Assembly: GCF_004886325.1 (NCBI RefSeq)
Contig: NZ_QXFN01000001.1
Coordinates: 806,001-870,000 of the forward strand
Direction of reading: 5' to 3'
Source: Cellulomonas telluris
Lineage (GTDB): Bacteria; Actinomycetota; Actinomycetes; Actinomycetales; Cellulomonadaceae
DNA: 64,000 bases
Shown: positions 32,638-42,478 of the stretch, piece by piece
Position numbering within the stretch: the stretch's first letter is position 1
Layout of the letters: each line of letters begins with the position of its first letter
The notes under the pieces: model-generated
Databases searched by the model: none
What the model was told of the DNA's origin: nothing
What the model saw: the letters and a program-made list of their open reading frames with translations, nothing else
Made by a program: the position numbers and the translations under genes

Positions 32638-35600
32638 ATGTCCCGACCCGCACGGGCCCACGACCGGACCCGCCGCCCCCGTACCCGACCGCCCGCCGTC
32701 GCCGCCGGTGCCGCCACCGCGCTGGCCCTGCTGCTCGCCGGCGCCGTGCCGGCGCACGCCGCCACGGCGGACCCCGCCCCGCAGCCCACCACCGCCCCCG
32801 CCGACGAGCCCGTCGGCTCCCTGCCCGCACCGCAGTCCGTCCGCATGGCGCACGTCGTGCCGGGCGCCGTGACCCTGCGCTGGGACGAGGTCCCCGGCGC
32901 CACCGGCTACGTCGTGACGCGCGCCGACGCCCTCGACGGCACGTACGCCGAGATCGCCCGCACCGGGCAGCGCGAGGTCCACACGACCGACGCCGTCGAC
33001 ACCGCCCGGACGCACTGGTACCGGGTCCGGGCGATCGGCGCCGACGGCCTCTCCGCGCCGTCGGCGGCCGCCGTGAGCAGCCTCGCGGGGGAGGGCACCG
33101 AGCCCACGTTCCCCGAGAGCGGCGTGCTGACGATCGACCTCGGCCCGGGCGCCCTGGCCCCCGGGGCGGTCCGCGTCGACGCCACCACGGCGTACTCGCA
33201 GGACCAGCGCATCGGCTTCGTCGACCCGTCGCAGGTGACCGGCACGGATCGCGGGGGAGACGACGCCGTGCGGTCCGACTTCGTCACCGTCGGCGACACC
33301 GAGCTCGTCGTCGACCTGCCGGACGGCGACTACACGGTGGGCCTCGTCGCCGGGGACGCGCAGGAGCCGACGGACGTCGCGATCACGGTCGAGCGCATGG
33401 CGAAGGTCCAGCAGACCGCGAAGCCCGCGGGCCAGTACCTCGAGATGCAGTTCGACGTCGCGCTCGTCGACGGCCAGCTCAACCTCGAGCTCGCCGGCAC
33501 GGCGGCCAAGCTCAACCAGCTCGTGATCACCCGGCAGGCCGAGCGCACGCCGGGCAGCGAGCCGACGCTCTGGGTGACCGGTGACTCGACCGTCCAGACG
33601 TACACGGCCGACTACGCGCCGCAGGCCGGCTGGGGCCAGATGATCGACCGGTACCTGTCGGACGACGTGACGGTCCAGAACAAGGCGATCGGCGGCCGGT
33701 CGGCGAAGAACTTCATCAGCCAGGGCCGCCTCGACGAGGTGCTGCGCCAGGTCCGGCCGGGCGACTACGTCGTCGCGCAGTTCGGGCACAACGACAACTC
33801 CTACGGCGTGGACGACCGGTGGGCAGCACCCGCCGACTACCGCAACTACCTGCGGACCTTCGTCGACGGCGCCCGCCAGCGCGGCGCCACGCCGATCCTC
33901 GTGACGCCCGTGTCCCGCCGGGCGTTCGACGCCGAGACGGGCCGGTTCCACGTGTCCTTCCCCGACTACGTCGAGGCGGCCGCCGGGCTCGCGGCGGAGA
34001 CCGGCACCCCGCTGGTCGACCTGTCCGCGTCGAGCCGGGCGTACCTGGACGAGATCGGGCCGGAGGCGGCCAAGAGCGTGTTCCTGCACGTGCCCGCCGG
34101 GGTGTACCCGAACCGGCCGTCGGGCACGGTCGACGACACCCACTTCCAGGAGTACGGCGCGATCCAGATGGCGCGGCTCGTCGCAGCCGACCTGGCCATG
34201 CTCGACCTCCCGCTCGCGGACGAGGTCGAGGCGGCCGAGCCGCCGGCCGCCGTGCCCGCCGCGCCCACGGGCGTCGTCGCGGGGAGCGTGTCGAGCTCCG
34301 GCGTGCAGCTGACGTGGGCGCCGGTCGAGGGCGCGGACGTCTACAAGGTCTTCCGCAAGGCCGCCGACGCCGGTGACGACGCCTGGACGCTCGCGGCGAC
34401 GTCGACGCTGCCCCAGGCCGCCGTCACGGGCCTGGCGGAGGGCGGGTCGTACGACCTGCGCGTCGTGGCCTCCAACGGCCGCGGCGACTCGGCGCCCTCG
34501 CAGCCCGTACGGGTCACGACGCGGGACGCGCTGTTCCGCTTCGACGTGCAGATCGCCGGTGCCCCCGTCATGCCGGGCTACACCGAGGTGAACGAGCGGT
34601 CGGTCTACACCCCGGAGACCGGCTGGGGCTGGCTCGACCCGACCGGCATGGCCGGGCGCGACCGCGGCGTGGCCTTCACGCCGCCGCCGAACGACCTGCA
34701 GCGCGACTTCCTGCTGCCCGGCCCGCAGCACACGTTCGTCGTCGACCTGCCCCGCGGCACGTACGCGGTGAAGACGCACAACGGCGACTGGATCGGCACG
34801 AGCCGCTCGAACGTCCAGCTCGAGGGCCGGGACTTCGGGGCGTCGAACGCCGGGCGCGGCGCCGTCTCGGAGAAGGTCAGCCAGCCGGTCGCCGTGACCG
34901 ACGGGCAGCTCACGCTCGTCATGACCGGCTCGTCCTCGCGCCTCAACGGCGTCGAGGTGACGCCGCTGCTGCTCGCGCCGTCCACGCTCGCGGGCGACGT
35001 GCGCGTCGAGGGGGCCGCGGTCGCGGTCGACCTGACCTGGACGGGCACCGACGACGCCGACGGCTACCGGGTGTACCGGCAGGCGACGGGCGAGAAGGAG
35101 CCGCGGGCGGTCGGTGACGTCACGACCGCGGCGTTCACGGACACCACGGCCGACCTCGGCGTGGCGTACCGGTACTACGTCGTCGCGCTCGACCCCACGG
35201 GCCTGGAGTCGGTCCCGACCGACGTCCTCGCCGTGACGACGGTGGACGAGGACGTCCCGGTGACGGACGCGCCCACGGGTGTGCACGTCGCCGCGACGGA
35301 CAAGAACCTCGTGCGCCTCGCGTGGGAGCCGGTCGAGGGTGCGCTGTTCTACCACGTGTACCGCAGCGAGACGCTGGGCGGCCCGTACGCGCTCGTCGGC
35401 CGCGCCACGGAGGCCGGGTACGACGACACGGACGTCCTCACCACCGTGCCGTACCACTACCAGGTGGCCGCGGTGAACGCGGGTGGGGAGTCCGCGCGGG
35501 CGGCGACCGTGTCCTCGGAGGCGGTCACGACGCTCGTGCGGCAGTCCGAGCGGCTCGACCGCGCGCCGGTCGCCGTCGCCACCGACGAGGGCGTCTACGT

Positions 35601-37953
35601 CGGCTGGCGCCTGCTGGGCCTGGACCCGCAGGACCTGCCGTTCCACGTCTACCGGGACGGCACGCGCATCACGCGCGAGCCCGTCACCGGCAGCACCAAC
35701 GTGCTCGACGCCGACGGCACGGCCGACGCGACCTACCGGGTCAGCACGGTCGTCGACGGCATCGAGCGCTGGGCCACGGCCGAGTTCGGCGTGTGGGACC
35801 AGCAGCACCTCGACGTGCCGCTCGACAAGCCCGCCGACGCGTACACGAAGGACGGCCAGCCGTACTCCTACAAGGCCGGGGACGCGAGCATCGGCGACCT
35901 CGACGGCGACGGCCAGTACGAGGTCGTGCTCAAGTGGGACCCGACGAACGCGCAGGACAACTCCCGCGCGGGCTACACGGGCACCGTGTACGTCGACGCG
36001 TACCGGCTCGACGGCACGCGTCTGTGGCGCGTGGACCTGGGCCCGAACATCCGCGCCGGCGCCCACTACACGCAGGTGCAGGTGTACGACCTCGACGGCG
36101 ACGGCCGCGCCGAGGTGGTCATGAAGACCGCCGACGGCACGGTCGACGGGGCCGGCACGGTGATCGGCGACCCGCGGGCGGACCACCGGAACTCCAGCGG
36201 GTACGTGCTCACCGGGCCGGAGTTCCTCACCGTGTTCGACGGGGCCACCGGCGCCGCGCTCGACACCGTCGACTACACGCCGCCGCGCGGTGACGTGGGT
36301 GCGTGGGGCGACGCGTACGGCAACCGGGTGGACCGGTTCCTCGCCGGGGTCGCGTACCTCGACGGGGAGCGTCCGTCGGTGGTGTTCAGCCGCGGCTACT
36401 ACACGCGCACGGTGATCGCCGCCTACGACTGGGACGGCGCCTCGCTGACGCAGCGGTGGGTCTTCGACTCCGACGTCGTCGGGGACGAGTACGCCGGCCA
36501 GGGCAACCACAACCTGTCCGTGGCGGACGTCGACGGCGACCAGAAGGACGAGATCGTCTTCGGGTCCATGACGGTCGACGACGACGGCGAGCCGCTGTAC
36601 ACCACCGGGCTCGGCCACGGGGACGCCATGCACGTCTCCGACTTCGACCCGTCGCGTCCGGGGCTCGAGGTGTTCGCGGCCCACGAGTCGATGGGGTCCT
36701 CCGGCAACCGGGGCGCCACGTACCGCGACGCCGCGACCGGTGAGGTGCTGTGGTCGATCCCGGCCACGGTCGACACGGGCCGGGCCGCCATGGGCGACAT
36801 CGACCCGCGCCACGACGGCGCCGAGGGCTGGGCCATCGGCACCAACCAGTGGAACGCCCGCACCGGCCAGCTCCGGTCCGCGTCGGGGGAGCTGATCTCC
36901 GAGCGCATCCCCGCGGCGAACTTCCTCACCTGGTGGGACGGCGACCTGCTGCGCGAGATCCTCGACCACGACTGGACCGAGGAGACCCGCGAGGGCGTCC
37001 CGACCATCTCGAAGTGGGACTGGGAGGAGGAGACCGAGGTCGAGGTCTACCGGGCGTCGGGGACGCTGAGCGTGAACGACACCAAGGGCAACCCCACGCT
37101 CCAGGCCGACCTGCTCGGCGACTGGCGGGAGGAGGTCGTGACGCGGCTCGAGGACTCCTCGGCGCTGCGGATCGCCACGACCGTCGACCTGACGGACCAC
37201 CGGCTGCGCACGCTCACCTCCGACCCGGTGTACCGGCTCGGGGTCGCGTGGCAGAACACGTCGTACAACCAGCCGCCGCACACGTCGTACTTCCTCGGTG
37301 AGGGCATGGCGACGCCGCCGGCGCCCTCCATCGCCTACACGGGCGAGGACACCGGGCCGGGCGAGCGCGTGCCCGGGCCGGCGACGACGGTGCCCGGCAA
37401 GGCCGCCGTCTCGCACGACAACTGGGACGGCGACGGCGCCTACCGCGTCACGGTGAACCTGTGGTGGGGGCAGAACGCCCAGCGCGTCGAGCTGCTCGAG
37501 GACGGCGTGCCGGTCGGTGCGCGGGACCTCGTCGACGCGACGCCCGCCGCGCAGTCCGCCTCGTTCGACCTCGACGGCAGGAAGGACGGCCGGTACGTCT
37601 ACACCGCCGTCCTGACGAACCAGCACGGGTCGACCACGACGGCGCCGGTGACGGTCGTCGTCGACCGGGCGCGGCCCGGGACGCCCGTGCTGTCGCACGA
37701 CAACTGGGACGGCGACGGGCGGTACACGGTCACCATGAACATGTGGTGGGGCACCAACGCCACCACGTACCGGCTCTACGAGGACGGCGAGCTGGTGGAC
37801 ACCCAGGAGCTCACCGCGAACGGCCGGGAGGCACAGCGGGCGGCCACCCCGCTCACGGGGCGCGCGCCCGGGCGGTACGAGTACCGCGCGGAGCTCGAGA
37901 ACGCCGCCGGCGTGACCGAGAGCCGCACGATCACGGTCACCGTCCGTCGGTGA
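32638..37953 (+). CDS. Secreted rhamnogalacturonan acetylesterase-lyase fusion (CE12-PL11)
   Basis: A 1771-residue secreted multidomain enzyme. The signal peptide ends at A-H-A (41). Domains in order: FnIII (about 62-150), beta-sandwich (162-301), CE12 SGNH acetylesterase (309-523), FnIII (537-630), a second beta-sandwich (632-781), two FnIII (782-968), PL11 rhamnogalacturonan lyase (970-1565) and two tandem modules with D-N-W-D-G-D-G and W-W-G (1588-1771). The esterase has nucleophile S317 in G-D-S-T, N385 in G-H-N-D, and D499/H502. The lyase has calcium-binding D-L-D-G-D-G loops. Together they would deacetylate and cleave rhamnogalacturonan I of pectin. The start is the ATG at 32638; a GTG two codons upstream is possible. 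Confidence 0.92.
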   Translation: MSRPARAHDRTRRPRTRPPAVAAGAATALALLLAGAVPAHAATADPAPQPTTAPADEPVGSLPAPQSVRMAHVVPGAVTLRWDEVPGATGYVVTRADALDGTYAEIARTGQREVHTTDAVDTARTHWYRVRAIGADGLSAPSAAAVSSLAGEGTEPTFPESGVLTIDLGPGALAPGAVRVDATTAYSQDQRIGFVDPSQVTGTDRGGDDAVRSDFVTVGDTELVVDLPDGDYTVGLVAGDAQEPTDVAITVERMAKVQQTAKPAGQYLEMQFDVALVDGQLNLELAGTAAKLNQLVITRQAERTPGSEPTLWVTGDSTVQTYTADYAPQAGWGQMIDRYLSDDVTVQNKAIGGRSAKNFISQGRLDEVLRQVRPGDYVVAQFGHNDNSYGVDDRWAAPADYRNYLRTFVDGARQRGATPILVTPVSRRAFDAETGRFHVSFPDYVEAAAGLAAETGTPLVDLSASSRAYLDEIGPEAAKSVFLHVPAGVYPNRPSGTVDDTHFQEYGAIQMARLVAADLAMLDLPLADEVEAAEPPAAVPAAPTGVVAGSVSSSGVQLTWAPVEGADVYKVFRKAADAGDDAWTLAATSTLPQAAVTGLAEGGSYDLRVVASNGRGDSAPSQPVRVTTRDALFRFDVQIAGAPVMPGYTEVNERSVYTPETGWGWLDPTGMAGRDRGVAFTPPPNDLQRDFLLPGPQHTFVVDLPRGTYAVKTHNGDWIGTSRSNVQLEGRDFGASNAGRGAVSEKVSQPVAVTDGQLTLVMTGSSSRLNGVEVTPLLLAPSTLAGDVRVEGAAVAVDLTWTGTDDADGYRVYRQATGEKEPRAVGDVTTAAFTDTTADLGVAYRYYVVALDPTGLESVPTDVLAVTTVDEDVPVTDAPTGVHVAATDKNLVRLAWEPVEGALFYHVYRSETLGGPYALVGRATEAGYDDTDVLTTVPYHYQVAAVNAGGESARAATVSSEAVTTLVRQSERLDRAPVAVATDEGVYVGWRLLGLDPQDLPFHVYRDGTRITREPVTGSTNVLDADGTADATYRVSTVVDGIERWATAEFGVWDQQHLDVPLDKPADAYTKDGQPYSYKAGDASIGDLDGDGQYEVVLKWDPTNAQDNSRAGYTGTVYVDAYRLDGTRLWRVDLGPNIRAGAHYTQVQVYDLDGDGRAEVVMKTADGTVDGAGTVIGDPRADHRNSSGYVLTGPEFLTVFDGATGAALDTVDYTPPRGDVGAWGDAYGNRVDRFLAGVAYLDGERPSVVFSRGYYTRTVIAAYDWDGASLTQRWVFDSDVVGDEYAGQGNHNLSVADVDGDQKDEIVFGSMTVDDDGEPLYTTGLGHGDAMHVSDFDPSRPGLEVFAAHESMGSSGNRGATYRDAATGEVLWSIPATVDTGRAAMGDIDPRHDGAEGWAIGTNQWNARTGQLRSASGELISERIPAANFLTWWDGDLLREILDHDWTEETREGVPTISKWDWEEETEVEVYRASGTLSVNDTKGNPTLQADLLGDWREEVVTRLEDSSALRIATTVDLTDHRLRTLTSDPVYRLGVAWQNTSYNQPPHTSYFLGEGMATPPAPSIAYTGEDTGPGERVPGPATTVPGKAAVSHDNWDGDGAYRVTVNLWWGQNAQRVELLEDGVPVGARDLVDATPAAQSASFDLDGRKDGRYVYTAVLTNQHGSTTTAPVTVVVDRARPGTPVLSHDNWDGDGRYTVTMNMWWGTNATTYRLYEDGELVDTQELTANGREAQRAATPLTGRAPGRYEYRAELENAAGVTESRTITVTVRR

Positions 37954-37995
37954 CCGTGGGCGGGTGGGCGCCGGCCGCTCGGCGCCCGCCCGCCC
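37932..37995 (+). terminator. Two successive hairpins at the end of the CE12-PL11 gene
   Basis: A 10-bp perfect stem (37932-37941 with 37949-37958) spans the stop codon. A 15-bp stem with one wobble (37958-37972 with 37981-37995) follows at once. One or both probably end this long transcript. Confidence 0.6.
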
Positions 37996-38035
37996 GGCGC
38001 GGACGTCGCCCCACCCTCCCCGACGGCCGCCCCGA

Positions 38036-38064
38036 GGACGGCCCGGCCCCCTGCCGGGCCGTCC
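38036..38064. terminator. Hairpin between convergent genes
   Basis: GGACGGCCCGGC and GCCGGGCCGTCC flank a 5-base loop. It lies between the CE12-PL11 gene and the S9 peptidase gene, which converge, and could serve both. Confidence 0.6.
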
Positions 38065-38157
38065 GTGCCGTCGTGGGACGTCCCCGCATGCGGGACGCTC
38101 GCCGGGCGACCTGCCGGCCGTCGGCCTCCCCGGGTCCGGGCGCCCTGCCCGGCGAGG

Positions 38158-40293
38158 TCAGCGCGCGGTGAGCAGCCGGCCGGCCCACACGTGGTCGAGC
38201 GCGAGCTTGCGCACGTTCTCGCGCCACTCGGGCGACCCGGTGTGCCCGCCGGCGAGCGCGCGCAGCAGGACGGGGCCGCCGGTCGTGGTGGCACGGACCC
38301 GTTGCACCCACTTCGCCGCCTCGACGGCCCCCACCCGCTGGTCGGCGCGGCGGCACGTGACCAGGACCGCCGGCCAGCGTGCGCCCGGCGGGACGTTCTC
38401 GTACGGCGAGTACGCGCGGATCGTCGCGAAGGCCTCCGGGTCGGCGACCGGGTCGCCCCACTCGAGCCGGTCGCTGACGGTGAGGCGCTGGCCCGGGTCG
38501 AGCATCGACGTGAGCGGGTCCAGGAACGGCACGTCGAGGACGGCACCGCGGAACCGCTCGGGCGCGAGGTTGAGGGCCGCGCCGACGAGCAGGCCGCCGG
38601 CGCTGCCGCCCGCGGCGACCACGCGGTCCGGGTCGGTCGTGCCCGACGCGACGAGGTGGTCCAGGCAGTCGAGCAGGTCCGTGAAGCTGCGCGTCTTGTC
38701 CGCACCACGCGCCGCCGTGTGCCACGCCCGCCCGAGCTCGCCGCCGCCGCGCACGTGGGCGACCGCGTAGACGACGCCCCGGTCGAGCAGGTGCCGCAGC
38801 ATCGGGTTGTACGTGGGCCCCAGCACGGCGCCGTACGCGCCGTACCCGGTCAGGTACGTGGGCGCGGGACCGGCGAGGTCGCGCCGCGCGACGAGCGTGA
38901 CGGGCACGCGCGTGCCGTCCGCCGCGGTGGCCCACTCCAGGCGCTCGACGTAGTCGTCGGCGTCGTCGGCCGGGCCCGCGACGCGACTCGGCGGCACGTC
39001 CGGCGCGTCGAGGTCGACGCGGTACGCCGCCGGCCGGCGCACGTACGACGCGAGCTGCACGACGACGTGCCGGTCCGTCCACTCGGGCTGCACGGCGAGT
39101 CGCACGCCCACCGAGGCGACGGGGGCGACTGGGCGCAGCTCGAGGCGCGGACCGTCCGCCCACGTGCCGACGTGCAACGCGTCGCGCCCGGTCTCGCGCC
39201 GCCCGACGAGCACGTGGTCGCGCAGGACCAGCGGCGGCGACACCGCCTCCTCCGGTCCGCTGCGCAGCACCTGCGTCCACACGTCGCGCGGTGCGGGTCC
39301 GCCGTCCCGTACGGGCGCGAGCCACGAGGTCTGCCCGCTGGGGGCCGTCGTGGTCACGAGGAGGTGGTCGGCGCCGGCGACGACCACGTGCGCGACCGTG
39401 GTGGTCCCGGGATCGGCGGGCACGGGCCGCGGCGTGCCCGTCAGGTCGTCCGCCGGCAGGACCGCGCACGTGCCCGCGTCCCGGGACGCGCTCGTCAGCA
39501 CCACGAACGCACCCGACGTGGTCAGCTCGACGCGTACGCGGCGGGTCGGGTCCGGCTCGTCGAGCAGCACCGTGCCGTCCTCGGGCGCGGCCACGGCGTG
39601 CACCCGCACCGATGCCGGCCGTCCCCCGTCGTCGTGGCCGACGACGAGCAGGCGGTCGCCCGTCGCGTCGAACAGCACGCCGGGTGCCGTCCCGTCCGCG
39701 ACGGTCCGGACCTCCGCGGGGTCCTGCGACCCGACGCGCGCGACGCGCACCGTGAACGTCTCGCCGCCCGTCGCGTCCTGCGTCCAGGCCACGTACCGCC
39801 CGCAGGGGCTGACCTGCACGGTCCCGAGCACGACGGTCGCGTCCCCGAGCAGGGCGTCGAGGTCCACGACCACCTCGCCGTGCTCCTCGACCTCGGCGGC
39901 CGACGGCACCCGTGCCCCGTCCGCGCCCTGCAGGCGCAGCGCCAGCAGCCGCGGGTAGCGCGCGCCCGGGCGCACCGCGGGGGCCCACCAGCGCCCGTCG
40001 CGGCGCTGCGGGAAGCCGAGCTCGGACGTCACGAGCTCGCGTCCGGCGGCCTCCACGAGCGCGGACACCTCGGCGTCGAGCGGGGCGAGTGCGGCCTCGG
40101 CGTGCAGCGTCTCCGCGTCGAGCAGCGCGTCGAGCTCGGGCGTGCCGCGCAGCCACTCGTAGGGGTCGTCCCACGTGGTGCCGTGCACGGTGCGCGCACC
40201 TGGTCGCGGCTCGGCCACGGGTGGCGCCCCGGTCGGGGCGGCCGTACCGGCGGGCACGGGGAGCGCCGTCGTGGCGGCGGGTCCTGCGGTCAC
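38158..40293 (-). CDS. S9A peptidase, oligopeptidase B-like; candidate lanthipeptide leader protease
   Basis: A 711-residue prolyl oligopeptidase-family enzyme. The N-terminal D-P-Y-E-W-L-R, a seven-bladed propeller (about 90-430) and the catalytic domain are all recognisable. The triad is Ser in G-G-S-A-G-G, Asp in C-R-R-A-D-Q-R-V and His in G-G-H-T-G-S. The catalytic domain is closest to oligopeptidase B, but the acidic E-x-E pair that binds P1 Arg in PtrB reads D-R-L-E here. The GTG start overlaps the response-regulator stop. A prolyl oligopeptidase (FlaP of Kribbella) processes class III lanthipeptide leaders, so this gene, near the precursors, is the best candidate for that step. No signal peptide is seen. 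Confidence 0.88.
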   Translation of the reverse strand: MTAGPAATTALPVPAGTAAPTGAPPVAEPRPGARTVHGTTWDDPYEWLRGTPELDALLDAETLHAEAALAPLDAEVSALVEAAGRELVTSELGFPQRRDGRWWAPAVRPGARYPRLLALRLQGADGARVPSAAEVEEHGEVVVDLDALLGDATVVLGTVQVSPCGRYVAWTQDATGGETFTVRVARVGSQDPAEVRTVADGTAPGVLFDATGDRLLVVGHDDGGRPASVRVHAVAAPEDGTVLLDEPDPTRRVRVELTTSGAFVVLTSASRDAGTCAVLPADDLTGTPRPVPADPGTTTVAHVVVAGADHLLVTTTAPSGQTSWLAPVRDGGPAPRDVWTQVLRSGPEEAVSPPLVLRDHVLVGRRETGRDALHVGTWADGPRLELRPVAPVASVGVRLAVQPEWTDRHVVVQLASYVRRPAAYRVDLDAPDVPPSRVAGPADDADDYVERLEWATAADGTRVPVTLVARRDLAGPAPTYLTGYGAYGAVLGPTYNPMLRHLLDRGVVYAVAHVRGGGELGRAWHTAARGADKTRSFTDLLDCLDHLVASGTTDPDRVVAAGGSAGGLLVGAALNLAPERFRGAVLDVPFLDPLTSMLDPGQRLTVSDRLEWGDPVADPEAFATIRAYSPYENVPPGARWPAVLVTCRRADQRVGAVEAAKWVQRVRATTTGGPVLLRALAGGHTGSPEWRENVRKLALDHVWAGRLLTAR

Positions 40294-40985
40294 GAGGCCT
40301 CCCGGCGGCGGTCGGAGGCCGGCACGGAGCCGGCGTCGGCGGAGACGAGCCCGTTGCTGAACGCCCAGATGACGATCTGGAGCCGACCCTGCAGGTCGAG
40401 CTTGCCGCCGATGTTGCTGATGTGGGCCTTGACCGTCGACACCTCGAGGCCGAGGGTCGACGCGATCGTCCGGTTGCACGCGCCGCGGGCGAGCTGCTCG
40501 ACGACCTCGACCTCGCGCGAGGACAGCGGGTGCTCCGCGCGCGCGGGCCGGCTCGTGCGCCGGCGGGCGAACTCGTGGAACAGCCGCGGCGCGAGCGAGG
40601 GCGACACCGCGCAGCCGCCGGCGGCGACGGCACGCACCGCACCGGCCATCTCGGCGGGGTCGGCGTCCTTGAGGAAGAACCCCGAGGCGCCCATGTCGAG
40701 CGCCGCGAACATGTACTCGTCGACGTCGAAGGTCGTCATGACCACGACCTTCGGGCGGTGCGGCGACTCCGGCGCGAGCAGCGTGCGCGTCGCTCGCAAC
40801 CCGCCGCCCTCGGGCATGCGGACGTCCATGAGCACGACGTCCGGCCGCAGGCGGCGCGCCTGCTCGACCGCGTCGCGGCCCGACTCCGCCAGGCCGACGA
40901 CCTCGATGTCGTCGGCCTGGTCGAGGTACACGGACAGGCCGTACCGGATGAGTGGCTGGTCGTCGGCGACGAGCACGCGGATCAC
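40290..40985 (-). CDS. NarL/LuxR-type response regulator
   Basis: A 231-residue response regulator. The receiver (about 1-120) has the acidic D-D pair in V-L-V-A-D-D-Q-P, the phospho-acceptor in V-V-L-M-D-V-R-M-P and lysine in F-L-K-D-A. The LuxR HTH is at about 150-212 with S-S-R-E-V-E-V-V-E-Q-L-A-R-G and V-S-T-V-K-A-H-I-S-N. Its GTG start overlaps the kinase stop and its stop overlaps the peptidase start. The operon therefore couples signal transduction to the protease. RamR, which controls SapB-type clusters, belongs to this same HTH class. Confidence 0.94.
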   Translation of the reverse strand: MIRVLVADDQPLIRYGLSVYLDQADDIEVVGLAESGRDAVEQARRLRPDVVLMDVRMPEGGGLRATRTLLAPESPHRPKVVVMTTFDVDEYMFAALDMGASGFFLKDADPAEMAGAVRAVAAGGCAVSPSLAPRLFHEFARRRTSRPARAEHPLSSREVEVVEQLARGACNRTIASTLGLEVSTVKAHISNIGGKLDLQGRLQIVIWAFSNGLVSADAGSVPASDRRREAS

Positions 40986-42226
40986 GGGGGTGCCTCCCTC
41001 AGGCTGGGGGTCAGGAGTGCGTGGACGCGCCACCCGCCGTCGACGGTCGGGCCGACGCGCAGGGAGCCGCCGAGGAGCTCGACGCGCTCGCGCATGCCCG
41101 TCAGGCCGAGGCCCTGGCCGTCGGTGGACGGGGCGTGCGTGCTGGGTGAGTTGACGACCTCGAGCTCGACGTCGGCGCCCCGGCGGCGGACCGCGACCCG
41201 CACGTCGGCGTGCGGCGCGTGCCGGGCGACGTTGCTGACGGACTCCTGCACGATCCTGTACGCCGCCAGGTGGACGGCGTCGGGCAGGTCGTCCAGGTCG
41301 CCGTCGACGTGCACCTCCGTGCGCCCGAGCACGTGGTCGACGTCGCGCAGCAGGGCCGGCACGTCGCCGATCTCGTGCTGCGGCGGACGGTCGATCTCGT
41401 CCGAGTAGCGCAGGATCGCCACGATCTGGCGCAGGCTCGCGAGCGAGCGCAGGCCGTGCGCCACGATCGACTCGAGCGCCTCGTCGCGCGCGGCCGGGTC
41501 CTCCGCGCGCAGCCGGGCGACGCGGCCCTGGACGACGATGGCCGTGAGGTGGTGCGCCGTCACGTCGTGCAGCTCGCGCGCCATGCGGCGGCGCTCGGAC
41601 AGCACGGCCTCCTGCGCGGCCGCCTCCTGCTCGCGCTCCAGCCGGGCGACCTGCTCGAGCATGCCCGCGGCGCGGTGGCGGTGCGCGAGGACGAGCTGCC
41701 CGGCCGCGAGGCAGGCGGTGTACGTCATGAGGACGTTGAGCAGCGGGCCGGCGAAGTCGTAGGGGTTGGCCAGGCTGATGGACCCGTGCCGCAGCAGCAG
41801 GACGAACTGCATGGTCGCCTCCACGACGACGCCCGCCAGCACGGCGACCACGAGCCGCGCCCCGCGGGCGTGCAGCGCGAGGGCGGCGACGGCGGCCAGG
41901 TAGGCCGGCGTGACGGCGACCGCCCGGTCGTGGGTGGCGACCATGAGGACGCACGTCGCGAGCAGGGTGACGACGAAGCCGAGCACCGGGCGCGTGCGCC
42001 GCCACGTGAGCGCCGTGCCCTGCACCGCGGCCACGACGACCGCGACCGCGACCTGCGCGGCCTGCGAGGTCGGCGGCGGGCCGGTGCCGGCGCGCGCCGT
42101 GACGAGGACGCCCAGCACGCACCACACCACCGTCGCACCGCCGACGACCGGCGCGAACCACGTGCGTCCGGACGCGCCGCGCGGTGCGCCGGCGCGCGCC
42201 GACGTGCTCTCGTCGAGCACGGCCAT
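40982..42226 (-). CDS. NarX/DesK-type sensor histidine kinase
   Basis: A 414-residue kinase. About five to six membrane helices lie between residues 20 and 180, with no large extracellular loop. A coiled-coil segment precedes the HisKA_3 domain with phospho-acceptor His in M-A-R-E-L-H-D-V-T-A-H-H-L. The ATPase domain has N in Q-E-S-V-S-N-V-A-R-H-A and the G-box G-Q-G-L-G-L-T-G-M-R-E-R. The ATG at 42226 follows AGGGGGAG. It is transcribed divergently from the lanthipeptide synthetase gene and probably senses an envelope or peptide signal, which is inferred from position. Confidence 0.93.
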   Translation of the reverse strand: MAVLDESTSARAGAPRGASGRTWFAPVVGGATVVWCVLGVLVTARAGTGPPPTSQAAQVAVAVVVAAVQGTALTWRRTRPVLGFVVTLLATCVLMVATHDRAVAVTPAYLAAVAALALHARGARLVVAVLAGVVVEATMQFVLLLRHGSISLANPYDFAGPLLNVLMTYTACLAAGQLVLAHRHRAAGMLEQVARLEREQEAAAQEAVLSERRRMARELHDVTAHHLTAIVVQGRVARLRAEDPAARDEALESIVAHGLRSLASLRQIVAILRYSDEIDRPPQHEIGDVPALLRDVDHVLGRTEVHVDGDLDDLPDAVHLAAYRIVQESVSNVARHAPHADVRVAVRRRGADVELEVVNSPSTHAPSTDGQGLGLTGMRERVELLGGSLRVGPTVDGGWRVHALLTPSLREAPP

Positions 42227-42255
42227 GCCTGGCTCCCCCTGCCGAGCGTCCTCGT

Positions 42256-42285
42256 GTCGCGGCGGGCCGCTCCGCCCGCCGCGAC
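42256..42285 (-). promoter_or_regulatory. 12-bp hairpin in the kinase 5' leader
   Basis: GTCGCGGCGGGC and GCCCGCCGCGAC form a perfect stem around CGCTCC, 30 bases upstream of the kinase ATG. It could attenuate or stabilise the kinase-regulator-protease mRNA, or be an operator dyad. Confidence 0.4.
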
Positions 42286-42478
42286 GCCAGTCTGGCAGCG
42301 ACGGCGGGTGTAACGCATCCATCGCAGGGGGAAGCGGCGACTCGTTCTTTGGTCGGAGCGCCCGCGGCGGCCCGCGGCACCGGCCACCGGGGCCGCCGGG
42401 CGTCGCGACCTGCGGCGACGTGTGCGGGCACGCCCCGACGCGCCCGGCCGGCGCGGCGGACGGGCGACCGACCGACCG

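Noticed and set aside
32614-37698. A 1694-codon open frame on the minus strand opposite the CE12-PL11 gene
   Set aside because: It mirrors a well-supported secreted enzyme, has no recognisable domains and arises from the GC-rich third codon positions.
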